Below, piece by piece: positions 1 to 6,122 of a stretch of DNA of 6,182 bases. The translations under genes were made by a program, and so were the position numbers. The stretch is from an uncultured Clostridium sp. (lineage in GTDB: Bacteria > Bacillota > Clostridia > Lachnospirales > Lachnospiraceae). The stretch covers positions 1 to 6,182 of the forward strand of contig CAJJLI010000146.1 in NCBI GenBank assembly GCA_905192625.1. The letters are read 5' to 3'. The notes beneath the pieces were generated by a model. That model did not search any database. It was not told where the DNA came from and was given only the letters and a program-made list of their open reading frames with translations. Every line of letters starts with the position of its first letter. The first letter of the stretch is position 1.

Positions 1-1
1 C

Positions 2-2731
2 TCATCTTATTATGAGGCTCATAAGGATTCAGGCTTTAATGGTAGTCAAGTGGATGTGCCAATTCTTAATTTTAATGAGGGTGACGGAGTTGAAATCATA
101 GAAAATTATGAAGGGAAAGCTGCAGTTTACTGTGAGGAAGAGAGTTCATTAACTTGGAAGATTGATGTTAAAAACAGTGGACTTTATGCTCTTAAGTTTA
201 ATTATTACCCAGTGGAAGGTTACGGGGCCTCCATTGAGAGAAGAATATTTATCGATGGTGAAATTCCCTTTAATGAAGCTGAGAATGTAGAGTTTTCAAG
301 AATCTATGTAGATGATGAAAGAAATCCAAGTGGAAAGCTTGCAAGACCAAAACAAGTGGAAGAACGAAGATGGATGACGGAATACGCAACAGATTCCTTG
401 GGTTATTACGGAATGGCAACCTATTTTTATCTGGAAGAGGGAGAGCATACATTAACAATTGAATCCGTGCGTGAACCAGTAGCAATCGCAGGTATAACAT
501 TTATTTCAGAGGATACTATGCCTAAGACTTATAAAGAAGTTATACAGGAGGCAGAAAATAGTGGTGTTAGTAAAGTTTCAGGTGTATTTGAAGATGGATT
601 ACAGATTATTCAAGCAGAAAATACAATTGAAAAGAATGATCCGACCTTATATGCGAAAAGTGATTCTACTTCTACGAAAAATCAACCATATAGTAACTCG
701 CAGAATTTATTAAATACCATTGGTGGTGATTCTTGGTCTTCTTCAAACCAATGGATAAAATGGACAGTAAACGCTCCAAAAAGCGGTTATTATCATATAG
801 GATTACGTGTGAAACAAAATTTTGTTCGTGATATTTACACCAATCGCGCATTGTATATTGATGGCATGCTACCATTTCAAGAAGCACAAAATATCCACTT
901 TTATTATGACGAAGATTGGCAGGTAATAAAGATTGGAGAAGAAGAACCATATTTGTTCTACTTAGAAGCAGGCGAACATGAGATTATGCTATCCACTGGG
1001 ATAGGGGATATGGCTGGTGTTTTATTAAAAGCAGATTACATATTAGAGAATCTTAGCAAAATTAATTTGGAGCTACTTGCACTTCTTAGTACAAGTCCAG
1101 ATACAGATAGAGATTATCAGATTGGTAAATACATGCCAGAAATCGTAGTAGCATTAAAAGAAAATGCAGGATATCTTAAGGAAGTTTACGATGAAATGGT
1201 GGAACGAACAGGAAAGACCGATTCTCTAACCTCTGAACTAGAGCAGTTAATCTCGCTCCTTGGTAAGATGCATAATAAACCAGATAAGATTGCTAGTTTA
1301 TATAGCCGTTACCGTGACCTAGTCGGTACCCTTGGTGAATGGATGACGAATGTTAGAAAACAACCATTACTTTTAGATTACTTATTCCTTGCAGAGCCAG
1401 ATGCAGAAATAACAGTAAGAGAAAATACCTTTGTAGATAAGATTTCATCAAATTTCTTATCGTTTCTATATTCTTTTAAGCATGATTCTACTTCGATTTC
1501 AAATTCAAATGTAACAGATGAAACAAAGGATGAAATTGTAGTATGGATTGGAAGCGGGTTAACTGGTGGTCGAGACCAAGCAATGGCATTAAATCAAATG
1601 ATTCAGGATGACTTTACTGTTAAGACGGGGATTCCTGTAAAGTTGCAATTGGTACCAGAAGAGACAATTTTATCAGCAACTTTAGCTGGTCGTGGACCCG
1701 ATGTAGCGTTACAAGTGAAAATGACAACACCAGTAGATTTTGCAATACGTAAAGCGGCGTATGACTTAACAAATTTTAAAGACTTTAATGAGGTAGAGTC
1801 AAATTTCTTTGACGGAGCTAAGGACGCGTTTGTATACGACGGCGGTATTTATGCATTGCCTGAAACGATGACATTTCCGATGTTATTTTATCGAACGGAC
1901 ATTATGAAAGATCTAGGAATTGATGTTAATCAGCTAAATACATGGAATGATATCACAAGCATACTACCTCTTTTACAAGCAAAGAATATGAACTTTGGAT
2001 TACCGGCTACTATGCCTACTTACTCCATGTTTTTGTATCAACTTGGAGGTGAATATTATACAACGGATAGTACGGCTTCTGCCCTAGATGCCAAGGTTTC
2101 ATTGGATGCATTTGAAATGTGGACCGACTTTTATTCCTCATACAGCCTCCCAGTTGATTACAATATGGAAAATCGTTTTCGAACTGGTGAAATGCCAATT
2201 GCGATCGCTGAGTATACACAATATAACTTGTTATCCATTTCAGCGCCAGAGATAAAGGGAAAATGGGCAATGAAAGAACTTGTAGGCTATGTTGGTAAGG
2301 ATGGAACGGTTAATAACGTATCACCAACGACTGTACAAGGTTGCATGCTTATGAATGCTTGTGAAAATAAAGCGGATGCTTGGGAATTTATAAAATGGTG
2401 GACGAGTGCTGATTCTCAATATGAGTTTGGTAAGCAACTAGAGGCTGTTATGGGAGCAGCAGCTAGATACAATACAGCAAATATAGACGCACTGAAACGT
2501 TTGCCATGGACAGCATCGGACCGTCAGTCACTTATGGATCAAACAGAGAATCTAAAAGGAATTCCACAGGTTCCGGGTGGATATTTAACAGAAAGAAATC
2601 TAAACTTTGCAAAACTTGCTGTTATTAATAAGAAAGAAAATCCACGCGAATCCTTAACCGATTATTCTGAGAATATTACAGAGGAAATCACTATTAAGAG
2701 GAAAGAATTCGGGCTAGATTATCGAGAATGA
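2..2731 (+). CDS. Extracellular solute-binding protein (family 1, sugar ABC importer) with two N-terminal carbohydrate-binding-like modules; 5' end cut off
   Basis: This is the substrate-capture component of a carbohydrate ABC importer, expected outside the membrane. The frame is open from base 2, and the in-frame GTG at 50 has no ribosome binding site, so the protein starts upstream and its signal peptide or lipobox is not visible. Residues are counted from that GTG. Residues 12-151 and 184-332 are two beta-rich modules that share an IDG-x-x-PF-x-EA-x-N core and an FYLE-x-GEH motif. Residues 333-480 look helical and include QPLLLDYLFL. Residues 494-893 are the binding domain: AGRGPDVALQ (546-555), YDLTNF (571-576), GGIYALPETMTFPMLFYRTD (598-617), TW (631-632) and RTGEMPIAIAE (711-721) follow the order typical of family 1 binding proteins. 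At 909 visible residues it is about twice the usual 400-450. Two sugar permease genes follow directly. The class is confident; the substrate is unknown. Confidence 0.9.
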   Translation, partial: SSYYEAHKDSGFNGSQVDVPILNFNEGDGVEIIENYEGKAAVYCEEESSLTWKIDVKNSGLYALKFNYYPVEGYGASIERRIFIDGEIPFNEAENVEFSRIYVDDERNPSGKLARPKQVEERRWMTEYATDSLGYYGMATYFYLEEGEHTLTIESVREPVAIAGITFISEDTMPKTYKEVIQEAENSGVSKVSGVFEDGLQIIQAENTIEKNDPTLYAKSDSTSTKNQPYSNSQNLLNTIGGDSWSSSNQWIKWTVNAPKSGYYHIGLRVKQNFVRDIYTNRALYIDGMLPFQEAQNIHFYYDEDWQVIKIGEEEPYLFYLEAGEHEIMLSTGIGDMAGVLLKADYILENLSKINLELLALLSTSPDTDRDYQIGKYMPEIVVALKENAGYLKEVYDEMVERTGKTDSLTSELEQLISLLGKMHNKPDKIASLYSRYRDLVGTLGEWMTNVRKQPLLLDYLFLAEPDAEITVRENTFVDKISSNFLSFLYSFKHDSTSISNSNVTDETKDEIVVWIGSGLTGGRDQAMALNQMIQDDFTVKTGIPVKLQLVPEETILSATLAGRGPDVALQVKMTTPVDFAIRKAAYDLTNFKDFNEVESNFFDGAKDAFVYDGGIYALPETMTFPMLFYRTDIMKDLGIDVNQLNTWNDITSILPLLQAKNMNFGLPATMPTYSMFLYQLGGEYYTTDSTASALDAKVSLDAFEMWTDFYSSYSLPVDYNMENRFRTGEMPIAIAEYTQYNLLSISAPEIKGKWAMKELVGYVGKDGTVNNVSPTTVQGCMLMNACENKADAWEFIKWWTSADSQYEFGKQLEAVMGAAARYNTANIDALKRLPWTASDRQSLMDQTENLKGIPQVPGGYLTERNLNFAKLAVINKKENPRESLTDYSENITEEITIKRKEFGLDYRE
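83..502 (+). other. First carbohydrate-binding-like module of the binding protein
   Basis: Residues 12-151 (counted from the GTG at 50) form a compact region with alternating hydrophobic residues typical of beta strands. It includes SGLYALKFNYYPVEG (43-57), IERRIFIDGEIPFNEAENV (62-80), RPKQVE (99-104) and FYLEEGEHTLTIES (126-139). The SG-x-Y-x-(hydrophobic) and GEHT motifs are seen in galactose-binding-like and CBM6/CBM35-like beta-sandwich modules. No sugar-binding site can be assigned by eye. It may bind a glycan, the cell wall, or a partner protein. Confidence 0.6.
599..1045 (+). other. Second carbohydrate-binding-like module of the binding protein
   Basis: Residues 184-332 begin with LQIIQAEN (184-191), an opening often seen in CBM6/CBM35-like sandwiches, and continue with SNQWIKWTVNAPKSGYYHIG (232-251), ALYIDGMLPFQEAQNIHF (267-284) and FYLEAGEHEIMLST (303-316). 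The middle part aligns without gaps to residues 43-82 of the first module, which indicates an internal duplication. The Trp and Tyr residues in this module could provide sugar stacking, but this is inferred from composition only. Confidence 0.6.
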
Positions 2732-2742
2732 GGAAAGGAAAG
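2731..2742 (+). promoter_or_regulatory. Ribosome binding site of the first permease gene
   Basis: The purine-rich AGGAAAGGAAAG begins at the last base of the binding-protein stop codon and fills most of the 16-base gap. The GGAA at 2737-2740 lies 7 bases before TTG 2748 and 10 before GTG 2751. This slightly favours the TTG, but the two adjacent starts differ by one residue and cannot be separated by eye. Confidence 0.6.
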
Positions 2743-2747
2743 ATTAT

Positions 2748-3701
2748 TTGGTGAAGAATAAAGGAATCGAAAACAATATAACGTTTCGTCAAAAATTAAA
2801 AAAAGATTTTAAAATTCAATGGCATCTTGTAAAGAAAAATAAAACCAAATATCTATTTGTAGCACCATTTTTGATTTTGTTTTTCATGTTTACAGTCTGT
2901 CCGGTTATAATTTCAATTTTCTTAAGTTTAACAAATTTTAATATGCTAGAAGCACCTGGATTTATTGGGTTTCAAAACTATTACCGTATGTTTATGGTGG
3001 ATGATTTGTTTATAAAAGCTTTGGGAAATACAATTATGTTTGCAATGATCACAGGTCCTTGTGGATATATAATTTCCTTATTAATGGCTTGGTTGATAAA
3101 TGAACTTCCAAGAGCTGCAAGAGTTATTGTTACTGTTTTATTATATGCACCTTCTTTAGCAGGGGGTATGACGCCAATATTTAAGATATTCTTTAACAGT
3201 GATGCGCAGGGATTTTTAAATGCTTGGCTCTTAGAGTGGGGATTTATAACAGCACCGATTAAATGGTTAGAAAATGCTACATATGTTGTACCAATTATAA
3301 TCTTTGTAATACTTTGGGGAAGTCTTGGTACCTCATTCCTTTCTTTTATCGGTGGACTGCAAGGCATAGGGAAAGAATATTACGAAGCAGCTGCAATGGA
3401 CGGTGTTAAAAACAGATGGCAAGAACTTTGGTTTATTACATTACCACTGATGAAACCACAGTTACTCTTTGGTGCAGTTATGAGTATTACCGGTTCGTTT
3501 AATGTAGGTAGTATAATTACTGGCTTAGCAGGAAATCCAAGTGTTGATTATTCCGCACATACGATTATGCAACATTTGCAAGATTACGGAACTGTTCGTT
3601 ATGAAATGGGATATGCGTCTGCAATCGCTACGGTACTATTTTTCATCATGTTGTACTTAAATAAGGCAATACAGAAGTTTATTAGTAAGGTAGGTGAGTA
3701 G
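2748..3701 (+). CDS. Sugar ABC transporter permease, MalF/UgpA/LplB type
   Basis: One of the two membrane-spanning subunits that form the import channel. The protein has 317 residues, normal for the family. A basic N-terminus is followed by about six hydrophobic segments near residues 34-61, 92-119, 124-147, 178-205, 236-262 and 288-308. The cytoplasmic EAA loop, which docks on the ATPase, lies at 213-233: EAAAMDG, then ITLP. Here ten residues separate the Gly (219) from the Ile (230), whereas the usual spacing is nine. FIGFQNYYRMF (72-82) matches the 'G--NY--' segment after the first helix in this class. The start is taken as TTG 2748; GTG 2751 is an equal alternative. It lies 16 bases after the binding-protein gene and abuts the second permease gene, so the three should act together. 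The substrate cannot be read from the sequence. Confidence 0.94.
   Translation: MVKNKGIENNITFRQKLKKDFKIQWHLVKKNKTKYLFVAPFLILFFMFTVCPVIISIFLSLTNFNMLEAPGFIGFQNYYRMFMVDDLFIKALGNTIMFAMITGPCGYIISLLMAWLINELPRAARVIVTVLLYAPSLAGGMTPIFKIFFNSDAQGFLNAWLLEWGFITAPIKWLENATYVVPIIIFVILWGSLGTSFLSFIGGLQGIGKEYYEAAAMDGVKNRWQELWFITLPLMKPQLLFGAVMSITGSFNVGSIITGLAGNPSVDYSAHTIMQHLQDYGTVRYEMGYASAIATVLFFIMLYLNKAIQKFISKVGE
3688..3698 (+). promoter_or_regulatory. Ribosome binding site of the second permease gene, inside the end of the first
   Basis: AAGGTAGGTGAG-like purine-rich sequence overlaps the last codons of the upstream permease. The AGGTG core at 3692-3696 sits 6 bases before GTG 3703, a good spacing. The alternative GTG at 3694 would itself lie within this site and would have only a poorly spaced AAGG before it. 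Confidence 0.5.
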
Positions 3702-3702
3702 A

Positions 3703-4566
3703 GTGCGAATACAATTAATGGAGAAAAGAGTATCGAGATCAAGAGCAGGAAACATCGTTATGATTGTTTTTTTAGCAGCTTTTTCAGGAATTATGTTACT
3801 ACCACTAATATTTGCTGTATCTATGTCCCTAAAACCACCGGGAGAATTATGGAGGTTTCCACCCTCATTTTTGCCAGTGAATCCAACATTTAAAAACTAT
3901 CGGGATCTTTTTAACTTAGTAACAGATACCTGGGTTACTATATGGAGGTATTTATTTAATACATGCTTTATTACAATTGTAGGTACATTCGGACACATAT
4001 TTATTGCATCCTTAGCAGCTTATCCATTATCAAGATATAAATTTCCTGGTTCCAAAGCAATCTTCGTCATGATACGAACCTCATTAATGTTTAGTGGAGC
4101 TGTTTTAGCAATTCCAAATTATTTGGTTATGAATTCGCTGAATCTAATTGATAATTATGCATCCTTAATATTGCCAGCGTTTTCAAGTACCTTAGGATTG
4201 TTTCTTATGAAACAGTTTATGGATCAGATGATACCGATTCCACTTTTGGAAAGTGCAGATATTGATGGTGCTAATGATTTCATGAAGTACTTAAAGATTG
4301 TTATGCCATTAGTAAAACCCGCATGGTTGACCTTGTTGATATTATCCGTACAAAATTTGTGGCAGACGGGAGCGACACCTTACATCTATAGTGAGGAATT
4401 AAAAACGCTACCTTATGCTTTAAGTCAGATAAGCTCTGGAGGTCTTGCAAGAGCAGGTATTGGTGCAGCAATTAGTATTTTACTTATCATTCCACCACTT
4501 TTGGTATTTATTATTTCTCAGTCGAATGTAATTGAGACAATGGCAACATCAGGAATGAAAGACTAA
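3703..4566 (+). CDS. Carbohydrate ABC transporter permease, MalG/UgpE type
   Basis: The second channel subunit, expected to pair with the preceding permease. From GTG 3703 it has 287 residues, usual for this class. The frame also allows GTG 3694 (three residues longer, overlapping the previous gene by 8 bases) and ATG 3718. I chose 3703 because AGGTG lies 6 bases upstream and the first permease's stop ends 1 base before. Hydrophobic segments lie near residues 16-43, 84-107, 119-142, 152-173, 206-222 and 252-273. Family hallmarks are SLKPPGELWRFPPSFLP followed by NP-x-x-KNY, YPLSRYKFPG, and an EAA loop at 183-202 (ESADIDG, then IVMP) with the usual nine-residue Gly-Ile spacing. The C-terminus, VIETMATSGMKD, corresponds to the conserved '-G--KG' ending. 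No oddities in length or frame. Confidence 0.94.
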   Translation: MRIQLMEKRVSRSRAGNIVMIVFLAAFSGIMLLPLIFAVSMSLKPPGELWRFPPSFLPVNPTFKNYRDLFNLVTDTWVTIWRYLFNTCFITIVGTFGHIFIASLAAYPLSRYKFPGSKAIFVMIRTSLMFSGAVLAIPNYLVMNSLNLIDNYASLILPAFSSTLGLFLMKQFMDQMIPIPLLESADIDGANDFMKYLKIVMPLVKPAWLTLLILSVQNLWQTGATPYIYSEELKTLPYALSQISSGGLARAGIGAAISILLIIPPLLVFIISQSNVIETMATSGMKD

Positions 4567-4573
4567 GGAGGGG
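4565..4573 (+). promoter_or_regulatory. Strong ribosome binding site of the propeller-TPR gene
   Basis: AAGGAGGGG overlaps the TAA stop of the second permease gene. AGGAGG at 4566-4571 lies 6 bases before ATG 4578. This is the closest match to a consensus site for any full-length gene here and fixes the start; the overlap with the stop codon favours coupled translation. Confidence 0.85.
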
Positions 4574-4577
4574 CTGC

Positions 4578-6122
4578 ATGAAAAAAAATTGGAGTGTATT
4601 AAGAATAGAAAAAGTTTTGATCTTTGTTTTTACTGTTTTACTATTTGCAGGCAGTCACCAAAAAGTACTCGCGTATGATGACCAATCCGGAGAACAATCC
4701 TATGTCTATAACGAGTATGGTTACAATGTAAGAATTCCAGATGCTTATGAGTATAAGGAGGCCTATTCATTAAAGGACATTACGGGGGTTGCTGTAACAA
4801 GTTTAACAGATATGTTTGTAAGAGAAGATGGTCAAATATATGTGGTGGATTCTGAAGCGGGGACTATCTTTTGCATTAGTAAAGACATGGAGTTGCTCCA
4901 TACCTACAGTGAATTTACATTGCAAAATGGAGAAAAGACGAATCTAAAACGTCCAAACAGTGTTTTTGCTTCCAGTGATTTAATCTATGTAGCAGATACA
5001 GGAAACAGCAGGATATTAATTAGTGATTCCAAAGGAAATGTTCAGTTAATTATTGAAAAGCCAGAAAATATACTTGGAACTGATTTGTCTTCTTTCTTAC
5101 CTACGAATGTTGTAGCGGATAGTGCAGGAAGAATCTCTATAATAGCGAAAAATATTAATACAGGTATTATGCAATTTTCAGCAGAAGGTACCTTTATGGG
5201 CTACATTGGTGCCCCTAAGGTTCAGATGGATGCATTTACAAAGTTGTTGCGTAAGTTCTCGACGGATGCACAGAAAGCAAAAATGCAAACCTATGTGCCA
5301 ACAGAATATAACAACATAAAAATAGATGATAAAAACTTTATTTGGGGAACAATATCATCTTATAAAGTTAAAGATTTTATAACTGCAATAAATACAAAAA
5401 CGAAAAAATTTGATGGTAAGGTAACCCCAATCAAAAAATTAAATACCATGGGATCAGATGTTTTACGAAGAAAAGGTGTTTTTGCACCATTGGGGGATCT
5501 TATGTTTATTGAAACTCCATCGAAAATCATTGACGTAGGACTTGGTCCAAACCAGGTATATTCAATGCTTGATAGTACGAAAGGTAGAGTTTTTACATAT
5601 AACAACGATGGCATTTTATTATATGCTTTCGGAAATAAGGGAACGAAAAAGGGAAACACGCAAAATGCCATTGCCATTGATTATATCGACGATGAAATAG
5701 TTGTATTGGATGCAGGATTAAATCAACTTATTCGGTATCAACCAACCGCTTATGGGAAGCTTTTGCTAGATGCAGAAGGGTATTATGCAGAAGGAGAATA
5801 TGAAGAGGCAAATAGAATGTGGGAGCAGGTAGTAGAGCTTAACTCGAACTTTGCTTATGCATATATTGGCCTTGGAAATGCGAAATATAGCTCTGAAAAT
5901 TATAATGAGGCGATGGAATATTTTGAATATGCAAATGATAGAAATGATTATTCGAAAGCGAAAGAAAAGTTAAGAAAGCAAAAGACACAAGATATATTTC
6001 CAGTTATTTTTGTCTCAATTGCAGGATTGATACTTTTTCAGGTCATCTATCAGATTGTAAAAAAAATAAGAAATTATGCAGTTAGTGATAGTCAATTTAA
6101 CAGGAAGGAGGACGAGGATTGA
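4578..6122 (+). CDS. Secreted, membrane-anchored NHL-repeat beta-propeller protein with TPR repeats
   Basis: 514 residues of unknown function. Residues 1-32 look like a signal peptide: basic start, hydrophobic core at 13-24, likely cleavage after VLA (30-32). Propeller-like repeats follow: LTDMFVREDGQIYVVDS (76-92), RPNSVFASSDLIYVADTGNS (125-144), the typical NHL signature, then more divergent blades near 173-206, 245-275 and 332-355, and AIAIDYIDDEIVVLDAGLNQ (364-383). Residues 393-456 form about two TPR-like helix pairs (AEGYYAEGEYEEANRMWEQV; YIGLGNAKYSSENYNEAMEY). A single membrane segment lies at 473-494, with a short KKIRNY tail inside. The expected topology puts propeller and TPRs outside the membrane beside the importer. 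The gene is tightly coupled to the permease gene before it and overlaps the Yip1-like gene after it. No catalytic motif is evident; automated annotation might call it gluconolactonase-like, which I do not support. A binding or scaffold role is inference. Confidence 0.85.
   Translation: MKKNWSVLRIEKVLIFVFTVLLFAGSHQKVLAYDDQSGEQSYVYNEYGYNVRIPDAYEYKEAYSLKDITGVAVTSLTDMFVREDGQIYVVDSEAGTIFCISKDMELLHTYSEFTLQNGEKTNLKRPNSVFASSDLIYVADTGNSRILISDSKGNVQLIIEKPENILGTDLSSFLPTNVVADSAGRISIIAKNINTGIMQFSAEGTFMGYIGAPKVQMDAFTKLLRKFSTDAQKAKMQTYVPTEYNNIKIDDKNFIWGTISSYKVKDFITAINTKTKKFDGKVTPIKKLNTMGSDVLRRKGVFAPLGDLMFIETPSKIIDVGLGPNQVYSMLDSTKGRVFTYNNDGILLYAFGNKGTKKGNTQNAIAIDYIDDEIVVLDAGLNQLIRYQPTAYGKLLLDAEGYYAEGEYEEANRMWEQVVELNSNFAYAYIGLGNAKYSSENYNEAMEYFEYANDRNDYSKAKEKLRKQKTQDIFPVIFVSIAGLILFQVIYQIVKKIRNYAVSDSQFNRKEDED
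5754..5945 (+). other. Pair of TPR-like repeats in the propeller protein
   Basis: Residues 393-424 and 425-456 are two consecutive stretches of about 32-34 residues with the TPR pattern: small residue, Tyr, G-x-Y-x-E-A, then a second helix with aromatic and hydrophobic positions, the first ending in ELN. They sit between the last propeller blade and the membrane segment, where they could form a protein-docking stalk. Two repeats is near the minimum for a stable TPR fold. Confidence 0.75.
6102..6111 (+). promoter_or_regulatory. Strong ribosome binding site that identifies the TTG start of the next gene
   Basis: AGGAAGGAGG lies inside the last codons of the propeller gene. Its GGAGG (6107-6111) is 7 bases before TTG 6119. 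This strong, well-spaced site supports the unusual TTG start and the 4-base TTGA stop-start overlap. Confidence 0.8.

Noticed and set aside
50..52. GTG at 50 as the start of the binding protein
   Set aside because: No Shine-Dalgarno sequence precedes it, the frame stays open to base 2 with protein-like codons (SSYYEAHKDSGFNGSQ), and a secreted binding protein needs a signal peptide that is absent after this GTG.
270..950. Minus-strand open frames at 270-500 and 672-950
   Set aside because: They lie opposite well-supported coding sequence of the binding protein, lack convincing ribosome binding sites, and their products look like antisense translations with no recognisable domain.
2732..2747. 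Intergenic gap after the binding-protein gene as a site for a partial terminator or processing hairpin, common after binding-protein genes
   Set aside because: The gap is only 16 bases, purine-rich and with no inverted repeat or T run.
2016..3367. Minus-strand open frames at 2016-2270 and 2981-3367
   Set aside because: They are antisense to the solute-binding domain and to the first permease, whose family motifs are clear; the products show no domain features of their own.
4581..4588. Eight-A run directly after the ATG of the propeller gene, considered as a phase-variation tract
   Set aside because: It is short and encodes the Lys-rich start expected of a signal peptide; eight bases is too few to argue for programmed variation without population data.
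5360..5677. Minus-strand open frame within the propeller gene
   Set aside because: It is antisense to the propeller repeats, has no recognisable product and no supporting start signal.
4800..5700. Gluconolactonase/SMP-30 enzyme identity for the propeller region
   Set aside because: The repeats match the NHL pattern, and I could not see a consistent set of metal-binding Glu/Asn/Asp residues of the SMP-30 family; the TPR and anchor also argue for a binding role.
6059..6066. Run of eight A forming an A-AAA-AAA slippery heptamer in frame, just after the membrane segment of the propeller protein
   Set aside because: A -1 shift would give a short altered tail ending at the TAG at 6083-6085. However, such A runs are common in AT-rich genomes, I see no downstream stimulatory hairpin, and the full frame leads neatly to the coupled TTG start.
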